Source of the DNA: Burkholderiales bacterium
Lineage (GTDB): Bacteria; Pseudomonadota; Gammaproteobacteria; Burkholderiales; JAHFRG01
DNA: 64,000 nucleotides
Assembly: GCA_035518095.1 (NCBI GenBank)
Contig: DATIXX010000006.1
Coordinates: 1-64,000, forward strand
Reading direction: 5' to 3'
Within the stretch, counting starts at the first letter, position 1. Every line of letters starts with the position of its first letter. Positions 25,601 to 37,183 of the stretch are shown here, in pieces. Both the position numbers and the translations under genes were made by a program. The notes under the pieces are model-generated. The model was not told the origin of the DNA. It saw only the letters and a program-made list of their open reading frames with translations, and ran no database searches.

Positions 25601-26040
25601 TTCGCCCGCACGGCACAAATCAACTCCGCTTCCGCGACGACGTCGTCATCGACCTTGGCCAGGGCGGTAAATTTCCAGAAACCCTTGATATGCCGGGTTA
25701 GTGTAGCGTGAAGCAGCAGTTGATCACCCACTAGCACCGGCTTCTTGAACCTCGCGTTGTCAATGCCAACAAAATAGTAAACCGAATCCTCATTGACCTT
25801 GAAATTGTCCGTTTTGAAGGAGAGGATGGCGGAGACCTGCGCCAGAGCCTCGAGAATCATGACGCCCGGCATGATCGGCTGCTGGGGGAAGTGACCGACA
25901 AAATAGGGTTCATTAATGGTGACGTTTTTGATGGCTACGATGCTCTTCCCGGGCTCAATGGAAAGAACCCGATCCACCAGCAGAAATGGGTAGCGGTGTG
26001 GCAGGTACTGCATGATTTCGCCGACATCCATGCCGCTCAC
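25597..26040 (-). CDS. fabZ: 3-hydroxyacyl-[acyl-carrier-protein] dehydratase
   Basis: Hot-dog-fold dehydratase of type II fatty acid synthesis, acting on the 3-hydroxyacyl-ACPs that LpxA and LpxD also use. Motifs [13 protein letters not shown] (about residues 13-25, catalytic His) and [19 protein letters not shown] with EALAQ (catalytic Glu) are intact. I chose the GTG at 26040, which overlaps the lpxD stop as GTGA and has AGGA 7 bases upstream, giving 147 residues. An ATG three codons later is possible. Longer frames extend far into lpxD. Confidence 0.93.
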   Translation of the reverse strand: MSGMDVGEIMQYLPHRYPFLLVDRVLSIEPGKSIVAIKNVTINEPYFVGHFPQQPIMPGVMILEALAQVSAILSFKTDNFKVNEDSVYYFVGIDNARFKKPVLVGDQLLLHATLTRHIKGFWKFTALAKVDDDVVAEAELICAVRAK

Positions 26041-27089
26041 TTTGTTTTCCTTTTCGACTTTTTGCTCTGTTGTTCGAGATTGCGGACTTTTTGCGCTAAT
26101 TCGTGCAGGTGGCGCAGCTGTACAGCGTTTTTTAGCCATACATTGTGCGGCTCGAACGGATAAGCCGAGGTATAGGTGCCGGCTTTGGTTATGGTTTTTC
26201 CGACCCCGGTAGCCCCCGAAATCGTCACATTATCGGCGATCTGCAAATGCCCGCTTATCATCGCTGCGCCGCCAATTCTACAGTAGCGCCCGATTTTTGT
26301 ACTGCCCGCAATGCCAACGCAGCCTGCGATGGCGGTATGCGCGCCGATGCGCACGTTGTGACCGACCTGTATGAGGTTATCGAGTTTTACTCCGTCTTCA
26401 ATCACCGTGTCCCCCATCGCACCCCGGTCCACGGTCGTATTTGCGCCAATTTCCACGTCATTGCCGATGATCACTCTGCCAATCTGGGGAATCTTAAGCC
26501 AATGTCCCCCATCCATGGCTATGCCAAAGCCGTCGGAGCCGATAACGACGCCGGATTGAAGCGTGACCTTGTCTCCGATCACGCAGCGGGGGTAAATCAC
26601 CACGCGGGGGTGAAGAAAACACGCCTCTCCGATCGCCACACCTTCCCCCAAACAACAACCAGAGCCTACGACCGTGCGCTCCCCGATCACTACTTGTTCT
26701 CCGATAAACACATGGGCGCCTATGGTTGCCGAGGCGGGAATCTGCGCGCTGGTCGCAATCACCGCGCTGGGATGGGCGCCGGGCGGCGGTAATGCTACCG
26801 GATTAAGGAAAGCCGAAACTCTTGCGAAATAAACATAAGGATCGTTGCAGACGATACGCGGCAGTGCGGTCAAATCGCGGGATTCCCGCCCGAGAATCAC
26901 CGCACCCGCCTTGGTTGTTTCTAATTGACTGCGATATTTAGGTTGCGAGAGGAACGAAAGATGCCAAGGCTGCGCGAGATCCAGCGGGGCAACTTGCGTG
27001 ATCGATATATTTCTATCGCCGATGAGTTCACCGCCGAAGCGCTCGACAATGCTGCCTAAGCTGTGGCTGGTTTCCGTGTGAGACATCAA
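26037..27089 (-). CDS. lpxD: UDP-3-O-(3-hydroxyacyl)glucosamine N-acyltransferase
   Basis: Third step of lipid A synthesis. The 350-residue protein has an N-terminal uridine-binding domain ([20 protein letters not shown], near residue 30), then a long left-handed beta-helix with hexapeptide repeats. [14 protein letters not shown] and [12 protein letters not shown] around the catalytic His follow, and a C-terminal helix ends [11 protein letters not shown]. It sits between skp and fabZ in the classical order. Confidence 0.96.
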   Translation of the reverse strand: MMSHTETSHSLGSIVERFGGELIGDRNISITQVAPLDLAQPWHLSFLSQPKYRSQLETTKAGAVILGRESRDLTALPRIVCNDPYVYFARVSAFLNPVALPPPGAHPSAVIATSAQIPASATIGAHVFIGEQVVIGERTVVGSGCCLGEGVAIGEACFLHPRVVIYPRCVIGDKVTLQSGVVIGSDGFGIAMDGGHWLKIPQIGRVIIGNDVEIGANTTVDRGAMGDTVIEDGVKLDNLIQVGHNVRIGAHTAIAGCVGIAGSTKIGRYCRIGGAAMISGHLQIADNVTISGATGVGKTITKAGTYTSAYPFEPHNVWLKNAVQLRHLHELAQKVRNLEQQSKKSKRKTK

Positions 27090-27102
27090 TCAACGTTGCA
27101 GC

Positions 27103-27618
27103 TTATTTAGCGGGCGGTTCGGACAGCGCCTTGATTACCTTGTCGGTTATGTCGATTCGCGGGCTGATGTACACCGCATCCTGTAAAATTAGGTCGAATT
27201 TTTCTGTTGTGGCAATATCCTGAACGACCTTGTTGGCGCGTTCGAATACGGAAGCCAACTCTTCGTTTCTGCGCAAGTTCGCGTCTTCCCTATACTCACG
27301 CTGCATGCGCTGATAATCGAGGTTCATCCGCGCGAGATCTTGCTCCTTGGCGCGCCGCTCGGAATCGCTCATGCTCGGGTTTTCCTTATCCAGGGTCGCT
27401 TGCAGGTCCTTGATCTGCTGACCGGCCTTTTGCAGCGCCTGTTCCCGCACCGCAAACTCCTTTTCAAGTTTCTTTTGGGCCTTGATTGCCGGGACGGCTT
27501 CGCGCAATACCCGCTCAAGATTCACTACGCCGATCTTGATCTGATCGCCCGCTTCAACATTGAAGGCAAGTAAGGCCAACGCGCCAGCCAAAACGAATTT
27601 TAAAGTTTTCAACTTCAA
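27103..27618 (-). CDS. skp: Periplasmic chaperone Skp/OmpH
   Basis: Trimeric chaperone that carries unfolded outer-membrane proteins to the Bam complex. A signal peptide (MKLKTLKFVLAGALALLAF, cleavage near VEA-GD) precedes a 147-residue mature protein. It has KIGVVNLERVL at the start, a long charged coiled coil (about residues 45-125, rich in Lys, Glu and Gln) and VVQDIATTEKFDLILQDAV near the end, the OmpH signature. It is preceded by bamA and followed by lpxD. Confidence 0.94.
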   Translation of the reverse strand: MKLKTLKFVLAGALALLAFNVEAGDQIKIGVVNLERVLREAVPAIKAQKKLEKEFAVREQALQKAGQQIKDLQATLDKENPSMSDSERRAKEQDLARMNLDYQRMQREYREDANLRRNEELASVFERANKVVQDIATTEKFDLILQDAVYISPRIDITDKVIKALSEPPAK

Positions 27619-27635
27619 TCTCCTTACAATCGGGC

Positions 27636-29903
27636 CTAGAACGAGGTTCCAAATGTGAACTGGAAGCGCTGTATTTTATCACTATTGAACTTCCGTAGCG
27701 GCTGCGCGACGCTGACTTTGAGCGGTCCAAATGGCGAGGTCCAAGAAACGTCCAGCCCAGCTGAGACGCGCAGGGTGCTGAAATTCCACGTATCGGCCAC
27801 GGTGCCGGTGTCCACAAAGGTACCCAGTCTCAGGGCTTTTATGTCGCTGAAACCCGGCATGGGGAACAAAACTTCACTGGTTCCCACTATCTGCCGAGTA
27901 CCGCCTACGGCATTGCCGTAAATGTCTACCGGACCAATAGAGTTGGTACTAAATCCCCGCACCGAAGTGCTGCCCCCAGCAAAGAAATTCTTGTAAAAAG
28001 GCAACGACTGTCCGCCGTAACCATCGCCCATACCGAGTTGTCCGTTAAGAAACAGCGTAAAGGTCTTGCTGAGCGGATAATAATATTGCTGCTGATAGGA
28101 AATCTTGTAATACTTTAGCTGCTCCGCCGGCAAGCCTATTTCTGCGCCAAACCTGAGCAATAAACCACTGGTGGTGTAAATCAAGCTATCGCGACCGTCA
28201 TGCGAAAAACCAACACTCAATGGCATTGTTGTTGTAACGCTACCAAATTCATCGACAAATTGAATATATTCCGGCGGACTGGTTGCGAAGACCTCGGTAC
28301 TGGTTTCCTCGATCCCGAGTCCGTAATTGATGGTGTCATATTCGGTCACGGGTACGCCAAAACGAACCGCTCCGCCAATTGTTGATGTGTCATATGGCGC
28401 GGAGCTAGTTGACTCCGTGTTAGTGGTGCGCTTGTACATATCGACTCCAAAGCTCACCCCGTTTATGGTGAAATAAGGGTCGGTCCAGGACAGCGAGTAC
28501 ACTCTGTTCACGCTGCCGCTGTTGACCGCCAGATTAACCATGTTGCCGGAGCCAAATATGTTGTTTTGCGATACCGATGCGGAGAGGATGATACCTTCAG
28601 AGTCGGAATATCCCACACCGAGTAATACGTTGCCTGTGGCCTTTTCGGTGACGCTGAAATTCACGTCAACCTGGTCGGTGGTGCCGGGCACAGCCGGTGT
28701 TTCGACATTCACGTCGGAAAAGTAACCCAGCTTGTCGATGCGCTGCTTGGAACGAGTGATCAGATCGGCGTTATACCAAGCGCCTTCCAGTTGCCTGATC
28801 TCGCGGCGTATCACTTCATCACGGGTGCGCGTGTTGCCGATAATATTGACCCGGCGCACGTAAACCCTGCGTCCCGGGTCGATAAAGAAGGTAAAGGCAA
28901 CTTGTCGTTTTGCCTTATTGACTTCGGGCACCGCATTTACGTTGGCAAACGCGTAGCCGTAATTGCCCAGTTTGTCGGCAATGGCTTTGCTGGATTCGGT
29001 TAGTTTTTCCCGCGAAAACACGTCGCCGGGTTCAAGTTTAATGAGTTTACGCATCTCGGCTTCCGGCAGCAGCAGCTCGCCGGCAAGCTTGATACTCGAT
29101 ACTGTGTATCTGGGACCTTCCGTGATGGTGATTGTGATGTAAATATCCGCCTTGTTCGGCGTGATCGACACCTGCGTGGAATCTATGTTGAACTCAATGT
29201 ATCCACGATTGAGATAGTAGGAACGCAAGGTTTCGAGGTCACCGGCAAGCTTCTGCTTGGAGTACTGATCGTTTTTAGTGAAAAAAGTAAGCAATCCCGG
29301 GGTCGTCAACGTGAATAGATCCAGGAGTTCCTTCTGCGGAAATGCATGGTTACCCACGATATTGATTTGCCGGATCTTGGCGACCTCGCCTTCGGATATG
29401 TCGAACGTAATTGCGACCCGGTTGCGTTCCAAAGGAGTAACGGTGGTGGTGACGGTTGCGGCATACCTGCCGCGGGCGATGTACTGTCGCTTAAGCTCCT
29501 GCTCGGCTCTATCTAGAAGCGCCTTGTCAAAAATCCTCGATTCCGCCAGGCCGACCTGCCTCAGGCTTTTTTTCAAGTCATCGCTGCTTATATCCTTGGC
29601 GCCATTTATATTTATTTGTGCAATGGCCGGACGCTCTTGCACAATGACAATCAGCACATCGTTTTGCACTTCCAACCTTACGTCCTTGAAGAATCCGGTC
29701 GCGAATAGCGCCTTAATGGCTGCCGCGGCCTTGTCATCATTCATGAAGTCACCCACCTTTACGGGCAGGTAGCTAAAAACCGTTCCGGCTTCAGTGCGTT
29801 GTATTCCTTCTACCCTGATATCTTTGATTACGAAAGGCTCGAACGCCTGCGCAGTTGCGGTACATAAGCACAGCAACAAGATTACCAGACAAAATTTTTT
29901 CAT
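27636..29903 (-). CDS. bamA: Outer-membrane protein assembly factor BamA
   Basis: Central beta-barrel of the Bam complex that inserts outer-membrane proteins. The 755-residue precursor has a signal peptide (cleavage near AQA-FEP), five POTRA domains (about residues 22-420, starting [20 protein letters not shown]) and a 16-strand barrel. The lid-lock VRGF motif appears as [13 protein letters not shown] near residue 645, and the protein ends in Phe (FQFTFGTSF), the expected Bam recognition C-terminus. Placed between rseP and skp, 9 and 17 bases apart. Confidence 0.97.
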   Translation of the reverse strand: MKKFCLVILLLCLCTATAQAFEPFVIKDIRVEGIQRTEAGTVFSYLPVKVGDFMNDDKAAAAIKALFATGFFKDVRLEVQNDVLIVIVQERPAIAQININGAKDISSDDLKKSLRQVGLAESRIFDKALLDRAEQELKRQYIARGRYAATVTTTVTPLERNRVAITFDISEGEVAKIRQINIVGNHAFPQKELLDLFTLTTPGLLTFFTKNDQYSKQKLAGDLETLRSYYLNRGYIEFNIDSTQVSITPNKADIYITITITEGPRYTVSSIKLAGELLLPEAEMRKLIKLEPGDVFSREKLTESSKAIADKLGNYGYAFANVNAVPEVNKAKRQVAFTFFIDPGRRVYVRRVNIIGNTRTRDEVIRREIRQLEGAWYNADLITRSKQRIDKLGYFSDVNVETPAVPGTTDQVDVNFSVTEKATGNVLLGVGYSDSEGIILSASVSQNNIFGSGNMVNLAVNSGSVNRVYSLSWTDPYFTINGVSFGVDMYKRTTNTESTSSAPYDTSTIGGAVRFGVPVTEYDTINYGLGIEETSTEVFATSPPEYIQFVDEFGSVTTTMPLSVGFSHDGRDSLIYTTSGLLLRFGAEIGLPAEQLKYYKISYQQQYYYPLSKTFTLFLNGQLGMGDGYGGQSLPFYKNFFAGGSTSVRGFSTNSIGPVDIYGNAVGGTRQIVGTSEVLFPMPGFSDIKALRLGTFVDTGTVADTWNFSTLRVSAGLDVSWTSPFGPLKVSVAQPLRKFNSDKIQRFQFTFGTSF

Positions 29904-29912
29904 TGTCTTTTA

Positions 29913-31277
29913 TTAGCCGGTAATCAGGCGACTTATATCATTGTAAAGCGCGAAAGCCATCAATACGGACAATAACGCGATACCGACATGCTGGCCAATT
30001 TGTTGGGCTTTTTCCGAAACCGGCCTTCCCTTGACGATTTCCACAACGTAATACATCAAGTGTCCTCCATCGAGCAGCGGCACCGGCAGCAAATTGAGCA
30101 CTCCCAGGCTGATACTGATTAACGCAAGGAAACTCAAATATGCCTCCCAACCGAGTTGAGCTGATTGCCCCGCATAATCAGCGATCGTGATGGGCCCACT
30201 TACATTTCTCCATGAAATCTCTCCCACCAGCATTTTGCCCAGCATTTTCAGGCTAAACACGGACGTTTCCCAGGTTTTTTCCACTGATTTCGACAATGCC
30301 CGCCCGAAGGAATAGCGCTCCTCGGCAAGAAGTCTTTGTAGAGCCGCCGGGTCGATTTTTGGTGCTGCGCCAATTCTTCCAATTTTTTCGCCGTTATCCG
30401 CGACCGAATCGGTTGTAAGCGAAATGGCCAGTCGCGCGTCGCCGCGCTTGATCTCAAACTCGAGGTCTTGCGAAGGATGACTTCGCACGATCCGCACTAC
30501 GTCGTCCCAAAGGGTTACTCTCTGGCCGTTAATTGCAAGGATCTGGTCCCCGGGCTTAAGACCGCCGCGCGCGCCCGGCCCGCCTGCGACCAGCTGCCCA
30601 ATAGTCGGTTCCACCCGAGGTTGGTATCGTGTCAAGCCCAGTATTTTCATAAAATCGGCATCGAGGTCCGAACCCGTCAATCCGCTTAAATCCAGTTTGT
30701 GCCACGTAATCTCGCCTCGCGGATTACTCACCTCGACGTTCACCAAAGATCTCTGCACCGCCTGCTGCAACAGTGCCCAGCGTACATCCTGCCAGGTAAC
30801 CATGGCCTCGCCGTTGATCCTGAGAATGGTTTCTTCCTCCTTGAAGCCCGCAAGCGCCGCAGGAGTCGCTGCCGGCGCCGGTCCGATGATCGGTTTCAGA
30901 CCGGGCACGCCATGGATGAATAGAGCCCAATACAACAGTATCGCCAGCAGAAAATTTGCCATCGGGCCTGCCAACACGACCGCGAAGCGTCTGTAAACCG
31001 GCTGCCGGTTGAACGCGCGAGCTAAATCACTTGGCGCCACCTCGCCCTCATTCTCGTCAACCATTTTGACGTAGCCGCCGAACGGAAATGCCGCCAGCAC
31101 CCATTCAGTGCCTTCTTTCACAAAACGCCGCTTCCATAACGGGGTGCCGAATCCTATTGAGAAGCGCAATACCTTCACACCGCACAAGCGCGCCAGCCAG
31201 TAATGCCCCAATTCGTGAAACACGATGAGCAAACCAAGGGCAAGGGCAAATGCGGCTAGTGTATAAAGCAGGTTCAT
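29913..31277 (-). CDS. rseP: Site-2 intramembrane zinc metalloprotease RseP
   Basis: Cleaves the transmembrane part of RseA to release sigma-E. The ATG at 31277 gives 454 residues starting MNLLYTLAAFALAL; the 46-residue longer frame overlaps dxr and is rejected. The zinc motif FHELGHYW is in TM1, two PDZ domains lie in the periplasm (about residues 115-300), and the second active-site motif PVPLLDGGHLMYY is near residue 400. The substrate RseA is encoded at about 15 kb. Confidence 0.96.
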   Translation of the reverse strand: MNLLYTLAAFALALGLLIVFHELGHYWLARLCGVKVLRFSIGFGTPLWKRRFVKEGTEWVLAAFPFGGYVKMVDENEGEVAPSDLARAFNRQPVYRRFAVVLAGPMANFLLAILLYWALFIHGVPGLKPIIGPAPAATPAALAGFKEEETILRINGEAMVTWQDVRWALLQQAVQRSLVNVEVSNPRGEITWHKLDLSGLTGSDLDADFMKILGLTRYQPRVEPTIGQLVAGGPGARGGLKPGDQILAINGQRVTLWDDVVRIVRSHPSQDLEFEIKRGDARLAISLTTDSVADNGEKIGRIGAAPKIDPAALQRLLAEERYSFGRALSKSVEKTWETSVFSLKMLGKMLVGEISWRNVSGPITIADYAGQSAQLGWEAYLSFLALISISLGVLNLLPVPLLDGGHLMYYVVEIVKGRPVSEKAQQIGQHVGIALLSVLMAFALYNDISRLITG

Positions 31278-31317
31278 AACAAGGCTGAGTTTAGTGCATA
31301 CAAAAACATAAATGGGG

Positions 31318-32523
31318 TTAGCGCGCCGTCCCGGCTGCAAACTGGGGCAGCGATGCTGCGAGCCACTCCTCGGCGCAAGCGCGCGCCGTACGGTCTGCGT
31401 CCAGGACATCTTCAAGGCAGCCGACGGATTTCACGCTCATCTTGTCCAGAACCGCCTCAATTAACAGGGGTATGTATTTGTACGGCATGCGTTCGGCGAG
31501 AAAATTCGCTACTGCAACTTCGTTTGCCGCGTTTAATATGGCAGGCGCCGCCTCTCCGCGCTGCAAAGCCTGGTAAGCAAGTCGCAGGCATGGGAAACGG
31601 TTTAAGTCCGGTGCATGGAAATTGAGCGTGCCTACTTTAAACAAATCCAGTGGCTGCACTCCGGCCTCAATACGCGCCGGATACGCCAGAGCGCATGCAA
31701 TCGGTGTGCGCATGTCCGGATTTCCGAGTTGCGCGATTACCGAACCGTCCACGTACTCGACCAAAGAGTGAATCACGCTCTGCGGGTGTATCACGACTTG
31801 AATTTGCTTCTCTTGCGCATTGAACAGCCAGTGCGCCTCGATGACTTCCAGGCCCTTATTCATCATCGTAGCTGAATCGACGGAAATTTTACGCCCCATA
31901 ACCCAGTTGGGATGTGCGCAGGCTTGATCTGGGGTAATGTGCTCCAGTTCGCTAATAGGAGTGGAGGAAAAAGGTCCGCCCGATGCGGTGAGCAGAATGC
32001 GCTTGACTCCAACTGCCCCAAGATCGCCGGTGAAACTAGGTGGCAACGCCTGGAAAATGGCATTGTGTTCACTGTCCACCGGCAACAAGGTTGCGTGGTT
32101 CCGTCGCACTGTTTCCATGAAAAGGCTTCCAGACATCACCAATGCCTCCTTGTTGGCAAGCATTACGCGTTTACCCGCTTTGGCGGCGGCAAGCGTAGGG
32201 CGCAAGCCGGCCGCACCCACGATGGCCGCCATTACCGCGTCGACTTCCGGTAACCCCGCGACTCGTTCGAGTGCTGCTGCACCCTGTAGCACCTGGGTGG
32301 TAAGACCCGCTTTTTTTACCAAGATCTGCAGCTTCTCGGCGCCGCTCTCATCGCGCAGCACCGCATAATCCGGAGCAAAGCGGCGGCATTGTTCGAAGAG
32401 GCTTTCGACTTTATTCCCAGCAGTGAGCGCCACGACCTTGAAACGGTCAAGGTGGCGCGCGATTACATCGAGCGTGTTTACACCGATACTGCCGGTGGAA
32501 CCGAGTACCGTTATGTTTTGCAT
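31318..32523 (-). CDS. dxr: 1-deoxy-D-xylulose 5-phosphate reductoisomerase
   Basis: Converts DXP to 2-C-methyl-D-erythritol 4-phosphate in the MEP isoprenoid pathway. The 401-residue protein has the NADPH-binding start [28 protein letters not shown] near residue 122, [11 protein letters not shown] (metal-binding Asp, Glu) and [35 protein letters not shown] follows. Its product feeds UppS, two genes upstream in the same operon. Confidence 0.97.
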   Translation of the reverse strand: MQNITVLGSTGSIGVNTLDVIARHLDRFKVVALTAGNKVESLFEQCRRFAPDYAVLRDESGAEKLQILVKKAGLTTQVLQGAAALERVAGLPEVDAVMAAIVGAAGLRPTLAAAKAGKRVMLANKEALVMSGSLFMETVRRNHATLLPVDSEHNAIFQALPPSFTGDLGAVGVKRILLTASGGPFSSTPISELEHITPDQACAHPNWVMGRKISVDSATMMNKGLEVIEAHWLFNAQEKQIQVVIHPQSVIHSLVEYVDGSVIAQLGNPDMRTPIACALAYPARIEAGVQPLDLFKVGTLNFHAPDLNRFPCLRLAYQALQRGEAAPAILNAANEVAVANFLAERMPYKYIPLLIEAVLDKMSVKSVGCLEDVLDADRTARACAEEWLAASLPQFAAGTAR

Positions 32524-32532
32524 GTCGCGTTT

Positions 32533-33363
32533 TCAAGCTCGGTAAAATATAAAAAACGCCAACACGGGCAAACTTGAAATCAAGCCATCTATCCGGTCCA
32601 GGATGCCGCCGTGGCCCGGCAAGATCGATCCACTGTCTTTGACTCCGGCGTGTCGCTTGAGCAAAGATTCAAACAGATCCCCTATGATACTCAAACCAGT
32701 GATGATCCAGTGCGCTATCAGCAGCAAATAAGCCGGCACCACCCTGCCGAACGCATTGACGCCGTGATTGCCGCTGAGCGCGACAACGGCGATAGCGTAC
32801 GCGCTGACTGCAATAAATGCCCCGTATATGCCTTCCAAAGTCTTGCCCGGGCTAATAGTGGGGGCAAGTTTGTGCTTGCCGAACTTTTTGCCGCAGAAGT
32901 ATGCCGCAGTATCCGCCACCCAGACTACCGACAGCATCCACAAGATCAACGATGCTGCGATTTCTCGAAGTTGCACCAGTGCGAGCCACGCCGTAACCAG
33001 CACCAATAAGCCGATCAATGCGAGCCACGCTTTGCTCGGATGCCATCGGTAAACCAGCCATAGCGGCGCCGCCAACACCCAAAATGCCAATGACAAAGCA
33101 TAAATAGCAATGCTCAAATCGCTGACAGGGGCATTCTGCAGAAGCCTCAGTGCCGGGATCAGCACCGAGCAAGCAGCAACGACCGCAATGACAAATAACA
33201 GCTGGGCAGACTTTGACATCTGCGCCAGCCGCGCCCATTCCCGTGCAGCAAATACTGTGATCAATAAAGCCAGCAGCGCCCAGCCTTGAAGCGGCAGATA
33301 AAACAGCGCGGCGAGGAATGGCGGCAGCAGAAGAATTACTGTGATGACCCGGGTCTTAAGCAT
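32533..33363 (-). CDS. cdsA: Phosphatidate cytidylyltransferase
   Basis: Makes CDP-diacylglycerol, the precursor of all glycerophospholipids, from phosphatidate and CTP. I start at the ATG at 33363 ([15 protein letters not shown]), which overlaps uppS by 8 bases and gives 276 residues. The longer frame is encoded inside uppS and lacks homology. Eight or so membrane helices are visible. The signature S-x3-KR-x4-KD followed by [13 protein letters not shown] is near the C-terminus. Confidence 0.95.
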   Translation of the reverse strand: MLKTRVITVILLLPPFLAALFYLPLQGWALLALLITVFAAREWARLAQMSKSAQLLFVIAVVAACSVLIPALRLLQNAPVSDLSIAIYALSLAFWVLAAPLWLVYRWHPSKAWLALIGLLVLVTAWLALVQLREIAASLILWMLSVVWVADTAAYFCGKKFGKHKLAPTISPGKTLEGIYGAFIAVSAYAIAVVALSGNHGVNAFGRVVPAYLLLIAHWIITGLSIIGDLFESLLKRHAGVKDSGSILPGHGGILDRIDGLISSLPVLAFFIFYRA

Positions 33364-34177
33364 TCTGCTTGGCGCGCCGCAGCAGGTTAGCGTGGTCCAC
33401 CGCATCAGCTTTTGCTGCAGGTGACCGTGCTTTTTCAAGCTGCTCGCTAGTGCGGCCAAAGCGTCTTTCACGTTGCTGATAGGAGACTATGGCAAGATCC
33501 AAAGATTGCGAATCGAAGTCAGGCCATAGCGTCTCGGTAAAATACATTTCGGTATAAGCCATCTGCCACAGCAGGAAATTGCTGATGCGCTGCTCTCCGC
33601 CGGTACGAATGAAAAGGTCTGGCTCAGGGGCGTAATGCATCGCCAGATATGGCGCAATATGGTTTTCATCGAACCCTTTGGCTCGCTCCGGATGTTCCGC
33701 AAGCATGCGCTGTACCGCCTGCATAATATCCCAGCGCCCGCCGTAGTTTGCGGCGACGGTCAACGTCAGCATGGTATTGTTGGCGGTCAGACGTTCCGCT
33801 TCGCGGATCAGATTGCTCAGCCGCGCCTCGAAACGGCTAATGTCACCCACCACCTTAAAGCGCATATTGTTTTCGTGCAGCTTGATGACTTCCTGCTCCA
33901 ACGCAAGTATGAACAATTGCATCAACAGCGAGACTTCTTCCTTTGGGCGGCGCCAGTTTTCGCTGCTGAATGCGAACAACGTGAGAAACTCCACTCCCTT
34001 ATTAGCGCAGGCCTTGACCACTTCTCTCACCGCCTCGACTCCGCGCTGGTGGCCCGCCATACGGGGCAGAAAGCGCCGCTTGGCCCACCTACCATTTCCA
34101 TCCATAATTATGGCGATATGGCGTGGAATTTTTCCTACCTTCGGGATCTCTTTGGTTGAGTTGGAAAATACGTTCAC
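33356..34177 (-). CDS. uppS: Undecaprenyl diphosphate synthase
   Basis: cis-prenyltransferase that makes the C55 lipid carrier for murein and other wall polymers. The 273-residue protein has [16 protein letters not shown] at about residues 20-35 with the catalytic Asp, [14 protein letters not shown], and [21 protein letters not shown] split around residue 195. It ends with a basic tail. It is 4 bases after frr. Confidence 0.96.
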   Translation of the reverse strand: MNVFSNSTKEIPKVGKIPRHIAIIMDGNGRWAKRRFLPRMAGHQRGVEAVREVVKACANKGVEFLTLFAFSSENWRRPKEEVSLLMQLFILALEQEVIKLHENNMRFKVVGDISRFEARLSNLIREAERLTANNTMLTLTVAANYGGRWDIMQAVQRMLAEHPERAKGFDENHIAPYLAMHYAPEPDLFIRTGGEQRISNFLLWQMAYTEMYFTETLWPDFDSQSLDLAIVSYQQRERRFGRTSEQLEKARSPAAKADAVDHANLLRRAKQNA

Positions 34178-34181
34178 CGGG

Positions 34182-34739
34182 CTACACCGCGATCAAATCG
34201 GCTTCCTTGCCTTGCAAGGCCTTATCTATTTCAGAAATAAAACGGTCGGTAAGTTTTTGTATTTCGTCCTGCGACCGGCGCTCCTGATCTTCCGAAATGA
34301 TTTTTTGCTTGAGAAGATCCTTCATTGCAGTGTTGGCGTCACGCCGGATATTGCGCACTGCTACGCGCGCATTCTCCGCCTCGTGCCTTACTACTTTTAT
34401 CAGATCCCTGCGGCGTTCTTCTGTCAGCGGCGGCATCGGCACGCGTATTACATCACCCGCAGTCGCCGGATTAAGTCCGAGATCGGATTCACGAATCGCT
34501 TTTTCAATGATGCTCACCATTTTCTTTTCCCAGGGGTGAACGCTGACGGTGCGCGCGTCGAGCAGAGTCACGTTGGCCACCTGGTTCACCGGCATCTGCG
34601 TCCCGTAATAATCGACCATTACGTGGTCCAGGATTCCGGCATGCGCCCGCCCGGTCCGCACCTTACTGAGATCGCTCCTAAGCGTTTCCAGCGTCTTCTG
34701 CATTTTCTGCTCCGCGGATTTTTTTACATCTGCCGTCAT
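34182..34739 (-). CDS. frr: Ribosome recycling factor
   Basis: With EF-G it splits post-termination ribosomes. The 185-residue length is the family standard. Motifs [33 protein letters not shown], and [16 protein letters not shown] are all present, and the two-domain tRNA-mimic fold is expected. It lies 42 bases downstream of pyrH in the rpsB-tsf-pyrH-frr run. Confidence 0.97.
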   Translation of the reverse strand: MTADVKKSAEQKMQKTLETLRSDLSKVRTGRAHAGILDHVMVDYYGTQMPVNQVANVTLLDARTVSVHPWEKKMVSIIEKAIRESDLGLNPATAGDVIRVPMPPLTEERRRDLIKVVRHEAENARVAVRNIRRDANTAMKDLLKQKIISEDQERRSQDEIQKLTDRFISEIDKALQGKEADLIAV

Positions 34740-34781
34740 GCTCGATCCTTTTGTTGCTGGGATTATAGCCCACCTTGATGA

Positions 34782-35504
34782 TCAAGAGTGAACTAGCGTC
34801 CCTTCGTCTTCACCCAGCACTACGCGTTTTAGAGCATAGGGTTTTAATATGCTGAATACGTTGACCGGGAGTTTTTGATCGCGGCACAAGGTCAACGCCG
34901 TAGCATCCATTACTTTTAGGTTTTTAACGATGGCTTCGTCAAACGAGAGTTTCTGGTAACGCATGGCATCAGAGTGAGTTTTCGGGTCTTCAGTGTAAAC
35001 GCCGTCCACTTTAGTCGCTTTCAACACGATGTCTACATTCATTTCCATACCTCTTAATGCCGCCGCAGTGTCCGTGGTAAAAAATGGATTACCGGTTCCT
35101 GCGGCGAATATCACCACTTTTCCCTCTTCCAAATAACGCATGGCTTTTCCGCGAATATAAGGTTCGACCACCTGCTCAATGTTGAGTGCCGATTGCACAC
35201 GGCTGTTGACTCCCGCTTGGCGCATCACATCCTGCAATGCCAGGGCGTTTATGACAGTGGCAAGCATGCCCATGTAATCCGCCGTAGCGCGGTCCATGCC
35301 GGATGCGCCGGGAGCCACACCGCGAAAGATATTACCGCCACCAATCACTACCGCGACCTGCACCCGGAGGTTAAGTACTTCGTTAATTTCCGAGACGATG
35401 CGCTCCAGCGTGGCGCGATTGATTCCGTACCGATCCTCCCCCATTAGCGCCTCGCCGCTGAGTTTCAGCAGGATGCGCCGGTATGCCGGGGCGGCTGCGA
35501 TCAT
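34782..35504 (-). CDS. pyrH: Uridylate kinase
   Basis: Hexameric UMP kinase of the amino-acid kinase fold. The 240-residue protein has [13 protein letters not shown] near the N-terminus, [13 protein letters not shown] (about residue 53), and [30 protein letters not shown] and DGVYTEDPK complete the set. Its start overlaps the tsf stop as ATGA. The gene order rpsB-tsf-pyrH-frr is nearly universal in proteobacteria. Confidence 0.97.
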   Translation of the reverse strand: MIAAAPAYRRILLKLSGEALMGEDRYGINRATLERIVSEINEVLNLRVQVAVVIGGGNIFRGVAPGASGMDRATADYMGMLATVINALALQDVMRQAGVNSRVQSALNIEQVVEPYIRGKAMRYLEEGKVVIFAAGTGNPFFTTDTAAALRGMEMNVDIVLKATKVDGVYTEDPKTHSDAMRYQKLSFDEAIVKNLKVMDATALTLCRDQKLPVNVFSILKPYALKRVVLGEDEGTLVHS

Positions 35505-36382
35505 GCACGTCCAACTTGCGCCATAACTTCGGCTACAAAATCAGTGGCTTTCTTTTTCATTCCTTCGCCTACTACGTAAAGATAAAATGCGTTTACTCTG
35601 GCGCCCCTTGCGGCGAGCAGTTTTTGCACGCTCTGCTCGGGATCTTTGACAAAAGGCTGGCCAAGCAACGTGACTTCAGCCAAGTATTTGGCAATTTTCC
35701 CTTCCACCATTTTCTCGATTATGTTTGCGGGTTTCCCCGATTCGCCAGCCTGTGCCATATAGATTTCGCGCTCTCTGGCCACCATCTCGGCCGGTACCTG
35801 CTGTTTGGACACGCAAAGCGGCTTGTTCGCCGCAATATGCATCGCTAAGTCCTTGCCCAGAACCGCGTCCCCTCCCTCGTAGTCCACAAGCACACCGATC
35901 TTGTTCCCATGCAAGTAGGACGCCAGGTGACCGGCGGTCTGCATCCGAGCATAGCGTCGCACATTGATGTTTTCACCCAGTTTCATAACCAGTGCCTTGC
36001 GTGCGCCTTCCACAGTTTCATTCGAGCTAAATTTAGTTTCAGCAAGCACCTCATTGTTCGCCGGGTTGGTTTGTGCAATGCATTGCGCCAGGGCCGTGAC
36101 AAAATCCTTAAAATGCGCGTCTTTCGCCACGAAATCCGTCTCGCAGTTTACTTCAACCAGCGCGCCGATTTTGCCCGCCGGATCTACGAAGGCGCCGACT
36201 GCACCTTCTGCCGCAAGGCGCCCGGCCACCTTGCTTGCTTTTGCCCCGCTCCGTATGCGCAGCAAATCCTCCGCAGCCCGGATATCGCCGTTGGCGTCGG
36301 TAAGCGCCTTTTTACACTCCATCATTCCGAGCCCTGTCATTTCGCGTAACTCTTTCACCATGTTTGCGGTGATTTGTGCCAT
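35501..36382 (-). CDS. tsf: Elongation factor Ts
   Basis: Guanine-nucleotide exchange factor for EF-Tu. The 293-residue protein begins [20 protein letters not shown] and contains [30 protein letters not shown] (the EF-Tu-contacting TDFV) and a C-terminal domain ending in [11 protein letters not shown]-like [22 protein letters not shown] Shine-Dalgarno lies 6 bases before the ATG. It is separated from rpsB by a strong terminator-like hairpin that would adjust the S2 to EF-Ts ratio. Confidence 0.97.
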   Translation of the reverse strand: MAQITANMVKELREMTGLGMMECKKALTDANGDIRAAEDLLRIRSGAKASKVAGRLAAEGAVGAFVDPAGKIGALVEVNCETDFVAKDAHFKDFVTALAQCIAQTNPANNEVLAETKFSSNETVEGARKALVMKLGENINVRRYARMQTAGHLASYLHGNKIGVLVDYEGGDAVLGKDLAMHIAANKPLCVSKQQVPAEMVAREREIYMAQAGESGKPANIIEKMVEGKIAKYLAEVTLLGQPFVKDPEQSVQKLLAARGARVNAFYLYVVGEGMKKKATDFVAEVMAQVGRA

Positions 36383-36407
36383 GCTTTGCTCCGTGGTTAG
36401 GTTTTAA

Positions 36408-36433
36408 AAAAAAAGGGCTTGCGCCCTTTTTTT
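36408..36433 (-). terminator. Attenuator-type terminator between rpsB and tsf
   Basis: AAAAAAAGGGC (36408-36418) and GCCCTTTTTTT (36423-36433) are perfectly complementary around a 4-base loop. On the leftward transcript this gives a GC-topped stem followed by a long U-run, the classic intrinsic terminator. A partial terminator at this place is known from E. coli rpsB-tsf. Confidence 0.88.
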
Positions 36434-36436
36434 GGT

Positions 36437-37183
36437 CTACTCAATAGGGCGCTCTTCCCCGGGTTCGAGTTCCACGAATTCATCGCTGACAATTTCACGG
36501 ATGATTTGACTGCGTCCCTCTAGAATGGCATCGGCCGCCCCGCGAGCGTAAAGGCGTATAGCGCGACTCGAATCATCATTACCGGGTATCACGTAAGCAA
36601 TATTCTCCGGGTTGTGGTTGGTATCTACAACGCCAACCACCGGAATTCCGAGCTTGTTTGCTTCGGCCACCGCGCCTTTCTGGTAACCGATGTCTATCAC
36701 GAACAACGCATCAGGAAGGCTATTCATGTCCTTGATGCCGCCAAGGCTGCGTTCGAGCTTTGCCATTTCACGCTGGTAGCCGAGGGCTTCCTTTTTAGGC
36801 ATTTTCTCAAAGGCGCCCTCCTGCAGCATGTTTTGCATATCCTTAAGGCGCTTGATGGACTGCTTTACGGTTTTGAAATTCGTCAACATGCCGCCCAGCC
36901 AACGGTAATCTACAAAAGGCGCACCACAGCGCAACGCTTCTTCCTTGATGATTTCCCGTGCTTGGCGCTTGGTGCCAACAAACAGTGTCGTTCCCTTATT
37001 GGCTGCGAGATCCCGCAAAAACTTTAGCGCTTCGTGATACAGGGCCAGCGATTTTTCCAGATTGATGATATGAATTTTATTACGATGACCGAAGATATAA
37101 GGGGCCATCTTGGGATTCCAATACCGGGTTTGATGCCCGAAATGAACACCCGCTTCCAGCATTTGTCGCATTGTGACCGACAT
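36437..37183 (-). CDS. rpsB: 30S ribosomal protein S2
   Basis: S2 binds late in 30S assembly and recruits S1. The 248-residue protein starts [20 protein letters not shown] and has [32 protein letters not shown], and [42 protein letters not shown], read in short pieces, is the C-terminal signature. AGGAG lies 8 bases before the ATG. The gene has its own promoter and a structured leader. Confidence 0.98.
   Translation of the reverse strand: MSVTMRQMLEAGVHFGHQTRYWNPKMAPYIFGHRNKIHIINLEKSLALYHEALKFLRDLAANKGTTLFVGTKRQAREIIKEEALRCGAPFVDYRWLGGMLTNFKTVKQSIKRLKDMQNMLQEGAFEKMPKKEALGYQREMAKLERSLGGIKDMNSLPDALFVIDIGYQKGAVAEANKLGIPVVGVVDTNHNPENIAYVIPGNDDSSRAIRLYARGAADAILEGRSQIIREIVSDEFVELEPGEERPIE

Noticed and set aside
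31278-31420. Sigma-E promoter upstream of rseP
   Set aside because: No GAACTT-like -35 found on the correct strand.
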